Shown here one piece after another: positions 1 through 4,693 of a stretch of 5,246 bases of DNA. How positions within the stretch are numbered: the stretch's first letter is position 1; the number at the start of each line of letters is the position of its first letter. A program made the position numbers and the translations under genes. The notes beneath the pieces are model-generated. The model was not told the origin of the DNA, ran no database searches, and saw only the letters and a program-made list of their open reading frames with translations. This DNA is from Eubacterium sp. (lineage in GTDB: Bacteria; Bacillota; Clostridia; Lachnospirales; CAG-274): contig JAJBVU010000266.1 in assembly GCA_020859645.1 (NCBI GenBank), forward strand, positions 1 to 5,246, in the 5' to 3' direction.

Positions 1-86
1 CTACAATATAACCCGGCTTGTCGTGTTTTCTTTAAAACAGTAAAATCAATGCAGCCGCATTTACATTTATAATTTTTATATACCAT
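1..86 (-). CDS. Partial cysteine-rich, zinc-ribbon-like small protein (5' end only)
   Basis: The gene runs off the left edge; only its first 28 codons are visible. The ATG is at 86-84, one base after the DNA polymerase stop codon. GAGGT at 94-90 and AGGAT at 99-95 both lie within the end of the polymerase gene and can serve as the ribosome site. The visible protein has Cys at residues 8, 10, 12 and 28: it begins MVYKNYKCKCGC and ends at GLYC. A Cys cluster near the start followed by a GLYC half-site resembles the small zinc-ribbon proteins common in Firmicutes phages, where a second CxxC knuckle follows; that half is outside the window, so zinc binding is inferred. The one-base spacing suggests translational coupling to the polymerase. 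Role unknown; a nucleic-acid-binding accessory protein is a guess from the fold. Confidence 0.75.
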   Translation of the reverse strand, partial: MVYKNYKCKCGCIDFTVLKKTRQAGLYC

Positions 87-87
87 A

Positions 88-2013
88 TTACCTCATCCTA
101 TATGTTGTTTCAACTAGGAGTGTACCACCCTTTATTCTTTTTGGTAAAAGCTTACCCGGTACGCATAGCCCAATTTTAAAGTCTTCCATAGTGCGCTTTG
201 TGGATAGAAACTCACGCTCTTGTGGCGTGTAAGAATCGTTTTCGTCATATTCATACCCATCCATGCTAAGTTGAAACAAATCTTTGCATTTTTGCGGCAT
301 TCCTGCGCACTTAATGTTGTTGTACGGGTTGTCTATTACCTTTAAATCTTCTGCTACAACGTGTTCAATGTAAGTTTTCTGTCTTACGAAGATTGCCATA
401 TCCCATGAACTTTCAAGTTTCCAACAACAAAAGTTCTTGTCATGTACTGGAACCCCTACAATGTCTAAAGGTTGCAAGTCGCAATGGATACTATCTGTGT
501 CTGCATATATGAAGCCGGGTTTGTCTTTTCCATGGTAGTTCTTTTGTGCCGCTCTTATAGTAAAGTTTCTGGCGTAACTCGTGATAGCTGAACCAATAGG
601 AATGTAACCCGCCTTTTTGTTATATTCTTCTACTTGAAAGTAGGTAAGTGCTTCTTCCTCATTTAGTTCTGCTACCTTGAAAGAACTGTTCCTTGAAGAT
701 GCCATTTTACCGTACAAGTTATTTAGAAACAGTTTAGCAAGTTCTCGCATAGCACCTTTGCTTTCCAGTTTTAACTTCTTGTATTTCTCTATATAGCAGT
801 CAAATAATCCAATTTCACTTGCAAAGTAGCACCCGTCCAGTATTTCAAAGTTGAATACATTGTAGTGTTCTCTGAATAGTATATAGTCGGTGCAAGTAAG
901 CGTCAGAATTAATGTTCCCTCTTTATACCTGTCTTCGTCTGGGTCATAGTAATCGCTTGTTTCAAGCATTTCAGTAGCGTTATAACTGTAACTGTTCTTA
1001 ATCTGTATGAATGGAAGATAGTTGTCTTTTATTTGAAACCTTGTCTTTATCCGTACAAAATAGTAGTACCTGTCATTGTTAAAAACATCTTCTGGAATGA
1101 AATTACCATGCCAGAATTTTGGTTCACCTACTGGGTACCTGTTACCGCTTTCACTACTCATCATTGAGGGGTATAAGGAATTAACATCCGCTGTTGTACC
1201 ATTCCTATATATTTTGTTTTCCTTGCCTTTTACTAGATAGCACCACCCACCCTTGTATGACTGTCTAATATAATCTCCTGCTGTTGGATATGTGTATAAA
1301 TCAGAATCTATATCCATAGCGTACACATCTGGAAAAAATATTTTGTAGTCTTCTTTTCCATAAAAATGCTTGAACTCTGACATACAGCATGAACCAATTT
1401 TAAGCTTGTTATGCCCCTCATCAAACATAAACTCTAGTGCTTCTTTAACAACTAACACATCGTTAGCAATATACTTTTGCTCTTCCTCTGTGATAGGGCA
1501 ACCTGCATAGCGGAAACCTTTGTATTCCATGTCAAGTTTCTTGTGTTTCGTTTTGAATGATTCTCCGATTCTCTTTACACTAAAAGGTAAGAGTTTTAAT
1601 GAATCCCTAAGTTCAATATACTTTCTACCTGTCCTTATCTTAATGGTGTACCACATTCCCATGTCAGATATAACATATTTGAAAGAATTGTTTGGCATGT
1701 CTTTATCGTCTAACCATTCTGTCGTGTCCTTTCTATCATCTGTCTGAGAATAAGCTTGCGCATATTTCAAATCATGTATTAAATAGTACAACCAAAAACT
1801 ACCGTCAAATTTAAGGTTATGGTAGTAAGCTACTACATTTGTTTTCTGTTCCTTAAAGTAATCGAACGTTTCACCAATTGAGTGGAATATATGCACATCC
1901 TCTGTATACAATTCAACACAAGCTGACGCCCATACTTCGGTATCTTTCTGTCCGTCATAGACAGTAGTTTCAAAGTCACACATAAAGGTCTTTGTGTTCC
2001 TTTGTCGTGGCAT
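88..2013 (-). CDS. Protein-primed family B DNA polymerase (phi29 p2 type)
   Basis: A 641-aa replicative polymerase that should start synthesis from a terminal protein and copy a linear genome with strand displacement. The 3'-5' exonuclease motifs are intact: Exo I CDFETT (D13, E15), Exo II HNLKFDG (N66, D70) and Exo III YIAND (Y181, D185). The YKGG link between exonuclease and polymerase domains is at 253-256. Polymerization motifs are A DVNSLYPSMM (D276), B KLFLNNLYGK (K427) and C YADTDSIH (D505, D507), followed by KTY at 546-548. The region between motifs A and B is long enough for a TPR1 insertion, and TPR2 would lie near 440-465. The C-terminus (IKCAGM, then GGTLLVETTY) also resembles phi29 polymerase. 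It is about 70 residues longer than phi29 (572-575 aa), with the extra length spread over several intervals. The start MPRQ fits the phi29 N-terminus (MPRK before SCDFETT) and directly abuts the terminal-protein stop. Only a weak GGGA ribosome site is visible, so coupled translation is likely. Confidence 0.98.
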   Translation of the reverse strand: MPRQRNTKTFMCDFETTVYDGQKDTEVWASACVELYTEDVHIFHSIGETFDYFKEQKTNVVAYYHNLKFDGSFWLYYLIHDLKYAQAYSQTDDRKDTTEWLDDKDMPNNSFKYVISDMGMWYTIKIRTGRKYIELRDSLKLLPFSVKRIGESFKTKHKKLDMEYKGFRYAGCPITEEEQKYIANDVLVVKEALEFMFDEGHNKLKIGSCCMSEFKHFYGKEDYKIFFPDVYAMDIDSDLYTYPTAGDYIRQSYKGGWCYLVKGKENKIYRNGTTADVNSLYPSMMSSESGNRYPVGEPKFWHGNFIPEDVFNNDRYYYFVRIKTRFQIKDNYLPFIQIKNSYSYNATEMLETSDYYDPDEDRYKEGTLILTLTCTDYILFREHYNVFNFEILDGCYFASEIGLFDCYIEKYKKLKLESKGAMRELAKLFLNNLYGKMASSRNSSFKVAELNEEEALTYFQVEEYNKKAGYIPIGSAITSYARNFTIRAAQKNYHGKDKPGFIYADTDSIHCDLQPLDIVGVPVHDKNFCCWKLESSWDMAIFVRQKTYIEHVVAEDLKVIDNPYNNIKCAGMPQKCKDLFQLSMDGYEYDENDSYTPQEREFLSTKRTMEDFKIGLCVPGKLLPKRIKGGTLLVETTYRMR

Positions 2014-3012
2014 TTAATATTCTTCCCAATCTTCGTATAACTCTGCTACTCCACTTATAGCACGATTGTCTGAGTCTGAAAGTACGGTTCCTCTGATTGC
2101 TTCGACCATAGCTTTTATAGTTCCTGCTAAACCATTTTGAGAATCTTTGTAATACACCTTTTTCTCTAGGTCTTTACGTGATTCTTCAGGATAGTCTGCT
2201 AAAGCTTTGCCTACTGCTTCTGCACCGTAGTTTGCTATCTCTTCTGCTAAAATGCTTTGCAAAAGTAATTGCGCTTCGCCCTCGAAAGAATCAATCATCT
2301 GCTGTATTCTGTAGAGTGCTGTACGTCCTTCATCATCGAATGCTACACCACCAACTAAAGGCCGGTCAAGAGGTTCGGGTGTTTCTGGATTCTGCTTTTG
2401 CCGTTCTTCCGCTTGCTTCTGTGCTTCTGCAAGGGCTTCCTGCTTTTTCTTCCTGCCGTAATTCTCATAACCAGATTCCTGTGCTAGTTTGTCTAACGTG
2501 TCTTTTACCTTTAGTTCGTCTGGTGTATACCATTCTTCGTCCGAGGAAATGAAGTCCGGTTGTTTCCACTCTGTTGTTTCTGGTACTGTTGGAGTTGTAA
2601 CAGGTGAGGGAGAGTTTACCTTGTTATAATACTCGTTCCGCTCTTGTACGGAATTGAACCCCTCGTCCAGTGCGTCACGCCTGTTCTGATAACCTTTCCG
2701 TCCTGCCTGTTTACGCTCTAACTCTCTTCCCTTATAACCGCTTATCTTTTCAACTTTTAACTTACCACTAGCGTCTCTCTTTGTGATTGTATATGCTGCC
2801 TTTTTATAGAGAGTTTGTGGATTTAATTTCTGCAAGCGGTTGATTGAAGCTTGTGTAACCTTTTTGGGAATATGTGGGAGTACATCGTCTGGAAACGAAT
2901 AGCCACGCTTCTTTGCTCTGCGTAGAAATGACTGTACCCTTTTACGCTCTTTCATATATTGCGCTTTTAAGGGTGAAACCTTTTTAGCTTTCACTGCTTT
3001 TTTCTTTGCCAT
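2014..3012 (-). CDS. Putative terminal protein (primer for DNA replication, phi29 p3 position)
   Basis: A 332-aa protein directly upstream of the polymerase, with its TAA touching the polymerase ATG. Position, size and charge fit a terminal protein, which supplies a Ser, Thr or Tyr hydroxyl for the first nucleotide and stays bound to the genome ends. The N-terminus is very basic (MAKKKAVKAKKV, then an ERKRVQSFLRRAKKRG stretch), suited to DNA binding. The middle is rich in Pro, Thr, Glu and Gln (roughly residues 130-215), with a likely helical EALAEAQKQAEERQKQ segment. The C-terminal 110 residues look helical and end acidic (YEDWEEY). I chose the ATG at 3012 because GAGGT at 3022-3018 precedes it with a 5-nt spacer. 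An in-frame ATG at 3024 would add MRYN, but it overlaps that ribosome site, and its own AGGAG lies 12 nt away inside a hairpin stem. The priming residue cannot be identified by eye. The function rests mainly on synteny; larger than phi29 p3 (266 aa). Confidence 0.8.
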   Translation of the reverse strand: MAKKKAVKAKKVSPLKAQYMKERKRVQSFLRRAKKRGYSFPDDVLPHIPKKVTQASINRLQKLNPQTLYKKAAYTITKRDASGKLKVEKISGYKGRELERKQAGRKGYQNRRDALDEGFNSVQERNEYYNKVNSPSPVTTPTVPETTEWKQPDFISSDEEWYTPDELKVKDTLDKLAQESGYENYGRKKKQEALAEAQKQAEERQKQNPETPEPLDRPLVGGVAFDDEGRTALYRIQQMIDSFEGEAQLLLQSILAEEIANYGAEAVGKALADYPEESRKDLEKKVYYKDSQNGLAGTIKAMVEAIRGTVLSDSDNRAISGVAELYEDWEEY

Positions 3013-3031
3013 ATTATACCTCATTTCAACT

Positions 3032-3066
3032 AAAAACTCCTAGTGGCTGTACGTACCACTAGGAGT
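3032..3066 (-). terminator. Terminator-like hairpin between the SSB-like gene and the terminal-protein gene
   Basis: Read on the minus strand, a perfect 11-bp stem (ACTCCTAGTGG at 3066-3056 with CCACTAGGAGT at 3046-3036) encloses a 9-nt loop. It is followed at once by four further T residues (3035-3032), five counting the last stem base. That is the form of an intrinsic terminator for transcripts arriving from the upstream genes. On the plus strand no T-run follows, so it acts leftward. The U-run is short and is interrupted by AG, so partial termination is likely. The second arm also contains AGGAG, which could be hidden from ribosomes. It lies only 20-50 nt before the terminal-protein start, so it may set how much TP and polymerase is made relative to the upstream proteins. 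Confidence 0.6.
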
Positions 3067-3073
3067 GATGCCA

Positions 3074-3102
3074 TGTATAAGATTTAACTCTATGCCTTGC
3101 CA
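3074..3102 (-). promoter_or_regulatory. Possible promoter for the TP-polymerase unit
   Basis: On the minus strand TGGCAA (3102-3097) and TATACA (3079-3074) are separated by 17 nt, a fair but not strong match to TTGACA/TATAAT. Transcription would start near 3067, so the 11-bp hairpin at 3066-3036 would form the very 5' end of the TP-polymerase mRNA. The candidate sits within a pair of 9-nt inverted repeats. It could equally be chance in AT-rich intergenic DNA. Confidence 0.3.
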
Positions 3103-3117
3103 CGCTATGAGTTAAAT
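3082..3117. repeat. 9-bp inverted repeat overlapping the candidate promoter
   Basis: ATTTAACTC at 3082-3090 and its exact reverse complement GAGTTAAAT at 3109-3117 flank an 18-nt centre. A third copy with one mismatch, GAGTTAGAT, is at 3172-3180 over the stop codon of the SSB-like gene. Three related 9-mers in about 100 bp, with one arm in the spacer of the putative promoter, suggest operator sites for a dimeric regulator. The centre is long for a simple hairpin. Binding is inferred. Confidence 0.4.
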
Positions 3118-3174
3118 TCCTTGTGCAATTGTATTGGAAAAAAACACTTTAAACGCTTTGCTTACACTTCTGAG

Positions 3175-3555
3175 TTAGATTATTGCACACGCTAGGAATT
3201 GCTTACCAGCGTAGTTTTTGCTGTTACCACGATATACCTTAATCTGAAACTCTTCGTCACTGTCAGCCATTTCGTTCATGATATCCATGAATGAAGTCCA
3301 GAAAGATTCTGAGCCTGTAACGTACTTCATTCCTGTGTCAGCATCCTGCACGATATAGTTGAGGTATTCCTTGTTATCAGATTTCTCATTGTGAATCTCA
3401 ACGATTGCCCACAAACCCGGATTGATGATGATTGAACCGTTTGTGGTAGTCTCTTCGTCAAGCTTCAAGCAATCAGAGGTGTCTTTCATGATAACCTGTT
3501 CTTTCTTTGTAAGTTCTTTTGATGCTTCTTTGATTCTTGCTGAGTATCCTGTCAT
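3175..3555 (-). CDS. Putative single-stranded-DNA-binding protein (phi29 p5 position)
   Basis: A 126-aa protein starting MTGYSARIKEASKEL, almost the size of phi29 SSB p5 (124 aa) and in the same place in gene order, upstream of the terminal protein. A short helical, charged N-terminus is followed by what looks like a mostly beta region from about residue 40, with aromatic residues (W49, Y64, Y67, Y78, F85, W86, F89, Y109, Y115) suited to stacking on bases. A strongly acidic stretch (ADSDEEF, 97-103) and SKNYAGKQFLACAII follow at the end; an ending of that kind is familiar to me from small-phage replication modules. A good ribosome site, AAGGAG, lies 8 nt before the ATG. The OB-fold and SSB function are inferred from position, size and composition. 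A dsDNA-binding protein is the main alternative. Confidence 0.65.
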   Translation of the reverse strand: MTGYSARIKEASKELTKKEQVIMKDTSDCLKLDEETTTNGSIIINPGLWAIVEIHNEKSDNKEYLNYIVQDADTGMKYVTGSESFWTSFMDIMNEMADSDEEFQIKVYRGNSKNYAGKQFLACAII

Positions 3556-3613
3556 TTTTGTTTCTCCTTTTCTTTTAGTTTTTTTTTGATTTTCCTTAAT
3601 TCATTTTGCTCAT

Positions 3614-3658
3614 ATGATAATCACTTGCAAAGTGGGTGCAAGTGAATCATCCCACTTT
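3614..3658. repeat. Interleaved inverted repeats between the 99-aa gene and the SSB-like gene
   Basis: Two perfect 8-bp inverted repeats interlock in the order a-b-a'-b'. In plus orientation a is TCACTTGC (3621-3628), b is AAAGTGGG (3629-3636), a' is GCAAGTGA (3638-3645) and b' is CCCACTTT (3651-3658). The a/a' stem can be extended by ATGAT (3614-3618) with ATCAT (3646-3650), leaving AA (3619-3620) bulged. The two stems cannot both form as simple hairpins, so a pseudoknot or a two-state switch is implied in RNA, or paired protein sites in DNA. No U-run follows in either direction, so it is not an intrinsic terminator. Confidence 0.7.
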
Positions 3659-3669
3659 CGGCGTTGCCT

Positions 3670-3969
3670 TCATTCCTCTGCTTCCGAAGCCTTTGTACCT
3701 CTAGGTGGTAAAACTTCTGCATTGTCGATGAATTTCTGTTCGCCCATACCGTACAGAGTTTCAATTGTCTCTGTGTCAACAATATGCACTGCCTTAACAG
3801 TATCACTGTTAACCACAGCCTGTACCTCTTTGAGAAGTTTCTTTTCGTCTGCGTAGGTGCGCGGAAGAATCACTTCCTTATTGAACGGTTCTGCGCTCTC
3901 TACGTCAAGGCAAAGAACGTTGACTTTTGTGGTGAGAATTGTTCTCGTTACCATTGGTTTTCTAGCCAT
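3670..3969 (-). CDS. Conserved-looking small phage early protein of unknown function (phi29 p6 position)
   Basis: A 99-aa protein beginning MARKPMVTRTILTTKV, with a consensus AGGAGG ribosome site (3984-3979) 9 nt before the ATG. It is the first gene after the strong promoter and structured leader, so it is likely among the most highly expressed genes here. The pattern suggests a small alpha/beta protein: a beta-rich N-terminus (about 8-38), a helix (DEKKLLKEVQAVVNS, 41-55), a strand (TVKAVHIVDTE) and a helix around LYGMGEQKFIDNAEVL, ending in a charged tail (GTKASEAEE). I recognise the general look (MARKPMVTRT start, LYGM motif) from uncharacterised proteins of small Firmicutes phages but know no demonstrated function. 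Size and place match phi29 p6, the histone-like dsDNA-binding protein that activates replication origins, but sequence similarity to p6 is not evident. Role assignment is inference. Confidence 0.9.
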   Translation of the reverse strand: MARKPMVTRTILTTKVNVLCLDVESAEPFNKEVILPRTYADEKKLLKEVQAVVNSDTVKAVHIVDTETIETLYGMGEQKFIDNAEVLPPRGTKASEAEE

Positions 3970-4009
3970 TTTGTGTTACCTCCTGTTTTCATATTTTGGT
4001 TTAAGTTTG

Positions 4010-4171
4010 TCGGTCTTTATAACCGATTCCCTGTTGTGGGAGTTGAACCAACATTGCAAATAGGGGACAATCTAAATGCAAGAATTACCGTTCACAGGGA
4101 TGAGGTGGCGGCTAACCTTTTATGGCTTACCGCCTATGGCAAGCGGTCGAAGATGGCAAGTCTTGACCTGC
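4010..4171 (-). ncRNA. Structured 5' leader RNA (or separate small RNA) upstream of the 99-aa gene
   Basis: The stretch 3970-4228 has no credible gene but is dense in RNA structure on the minus strand. In order: GCAGGT/ACTTGC with loop CAAG (4171-4156); GCTTGCC/GGTAAGC with a 6-nt loop (4144-4125); an overlapping, competing stem GGCGGTAAGCC/GGTTAGCCGCC with loop ATAAAA (4134-4107); a long-range closing stem TCCCTGT/ACAGGGA (4100-4094 with 4034-4028); and TCGGTT/GACCGA with a 5-nt loop (4026-4010). Several pairs are G-U, which form only in minus-strand RNA (C-A in plus), supporting that direction. A strong promoter lies just upstream with a start expected near 4169, which would clip the first bases of the first hairpin. 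No U-run ends the region, so it is most simply a 5' leader of about 200 nt on the 99-aa mRNA. A packaging RNA, a cis-regulator and an mRNA-stability element are all open. Confidence 0.5.
4028..4100 (-). other. tRNA-like closing stem with a T-arm-like motif
   Basis: A perfect 7-bp stem (TCCCTGT, 4100-4094, with ACAGGGA, 4034-4028) encloses 59 nt. Shortly before the 3' arm, GGTTCAACTCC (4049-4039) matches the tRNA T-arm consensus GGTTCRANNCC exactly. The flanks give a 5-bp T-stem with one mismatch (GTTGG with CCCAC). Length and arm order resemble a tRNA, but no D-arm or 7-nt-loop anticodon arm can be drawn from the interior. It is therefore a tRNA mimic, a decayed tRNA or coincidence, and not a working tRNA. 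An alternative local hairpin, GTTG/CAAC, competes with the T-arm. Confidence 0.4.
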
Positions 4172-4175
4172 TTCT

Positions 4176-4204
4176 ACTATATCACCTTGGGGCGAATTTG
4201 TCAA
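4176..4204 (-). promoter_or_regulatory. Strong vegetative (sigma-70/sigma-A type) promoter driving leader RNA and downstream genes
   Basis: On the minus strand TTGACA (4204-4199), a perfect -35 element, is followed by a 17-nt spacer (4198-4182) and TATAGT (4181-4176), a -10 element one base off consensus. The 24 bases upstream (4228-4205), right after the 118-aa gene, are almost pure A/T and could act as an UP element. The start site would be near 4169. This is the best promoter in the window. It would drive the leader, the 99-aa gene and the SSB-like gene, and possibly TP and polymerase past the 3066-3032 hairpin. Host RNA polymerase could use it without a phage factor, which suits early expression. 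Confidence 0.85.
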
Positions 4205-4228
4205 TTAAGAAATTAACTTTTTCAATTT

Positions 4229-4585
4229 TTAGAGGATGAATGCCAAACCTGTTATTGCTAGGAACATGCACCCTACTGCTAAGAAGTCAACCAAAAATTC
4301 CTTTGCGGTTTTGCTTATTTTTGGCAGTCTTCTGAGTGCTTTCATTGGCCGGCTATGATAGATTGGCAAGCGGTAGACTCTGACACGTCGCTCTAACAGG
4401 AATGCTCTGAGAAATTGGTAGCATTCGTACTCACTTCCCTCATATTTTGTGCGCCACTTGTGGCCGTTATAGTTCCACACTATAGCGTAGTGATTCTCGA
4501 ATAAATCTATGCACTCAATGCGGTATTTGTTAGCGTACAGCTTGTTTATCTGGTTCATCTTGTGTTTGATAAGTCTTGCGAGCAT
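4229..4585 (-). CDS. Small basic protein with C-terminal membrane anchor, unknown function
   Basis: A 118-aa protein beginning MLARLIKHKMNQINKL. GAGGGGG (4599-4593) lies 7 nt upstream of the ATG, a good if unusually G-rich ribosome site; the internal Met at residue 10 lacks one. Residues 20-50 look like beta strands with many aromatic residues, followed by a helix (CYQFLRAFLLERR). A basic stretch (YHSRPMKALRRLPKISKTAKE) then leads to a single hydrophobic segment at about 97-118 (FLVDFLAVGCMFLAITGLAFIL) that ends the protein. This fits a tail-anchored membrane protein with its basic body in the cytoplasm. Membrane-bound early proteins organise replication in phi29 (p1, p16.7), so a replication-anchoring role is possible, but no homology is recognised. 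The stop is 24 nt before the promoter at 4204. Confidence 0.85.
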   Translation of the reverse strand: MLARLIKHKMNQINKLYANKYRIECIDLFENHYAIVWNYNGHKWRTKYEGSEYECYQFLRAFLLERRVRVYRLPIYHSRPMKALRRLPKISKTAKEFLVDFLAVGCMFLAITGLAFIL

Positions 4586-4607
4586 TATTCTACCCCCTCA
4601 AACGTTG

Positions 4608-4682
4608 CTAATGTTGACACCATGCTAAATAATATGGTATCAATTTCTCATAAACTTCACTATGAAATAATTCAACACACAT
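4608..4682 (-). CDS. Probable 24-aa small protein
   Basis: Between the 65-aa and 118-aa genes an ATG at 4682-4680 opens a 24-codon frame ending in TAG (4610-4608); the product begins MCVELFHSEVYEKL and ends YYLAWCQH. AGGAAAG lies 7-14 nt upstream, and its first AG belongs to the TAG stop of the 65-aa gene, a typical tight operon junction. It ends 22 nt before the next start, leaving just room for that gene's ribosome site. Two Cys, a His and several aromatic residues are visible; there is no membrane segment. Against it: very short, no recognised family, and it overlaps a 10-bp hairpin at 4643-4614. Function unknown. Confidence 0.45.
   Translation of the reverse strand: MCVELFHSEVYEKLIPYYLAWCQH
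4614..4643. repeat. 10-bp inverted repeat before the 118-aa gene
   Basis: TTGACACCAT (4614-4623) and ATGGTATCAA (4634-4643) flank a 10-nt AT-rich loop. In minus-strand RNA all ten positions pair, with one G-U; in plus-strand RNA that position would be C-A. No U-run follows, so it is not an intrinsic terminator. It lies inside the putative 24-aa gene and about 30 nt upstream of the 118-aa start. It could be an mRNA processing or stability stem or a protein site. Confidence 0.5.
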
Positions 4683-4693
4683 TTCAAGCTTTC

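Noticed and set aside
1520..1747. 75-codon plus-strand frame antisense to the polymerase
   Set aside because: Lies wholly within the polymerase exonuclease domain with no start signals; a shadow frame.
2178..2552. 124-codon plus-strand frame antisense to the terminal protein
   Set aside because: Leucine/serine-rich shadow of the Glu/Lys/Gln-rich opposite strand; no ribosome site and no promoter.
3025..3073. A 14-codon minus-strand frame starting at 3073 and spanning the pre-TP hairpin
   Set aside because: No ribosome site, and its ATG lies on the edge of the putative -10 element; better explained as the hairpin itself.
3571..3580. Plus-strand T-run near 3571-3580 as part of a rightward terminator
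   Set aside because: No stem lies directly before it on the plus strand; on the minus strand it is simply the A-rich stretch before the ribosome site of the SSB-like gene.
3986..4055. A 17-codon leader peptide in the structured RNA (ATG at 4055)
   Set aside because: No Shine-Dalgarno sequence, no run of regulatory codons and no terminator for classical attenuation.
4027..4100. A functional tRNA gene on the minus strand
   Set aside because: The T-arm and acceptor-like stem are present, but no D-arm or 7-nt-loop anticodon arm can be drawn and there is a T-stem mismatch. Kept only as a tRNA-like element.
3784..4239. 151-codon plus-strand open frame across the leader and the start of the 99-aa gene
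   Set aside because: It has no ribosome site, runs antisense to a well-supported gene and through dense minus-strand RNA structure, and its product looks like random translation.
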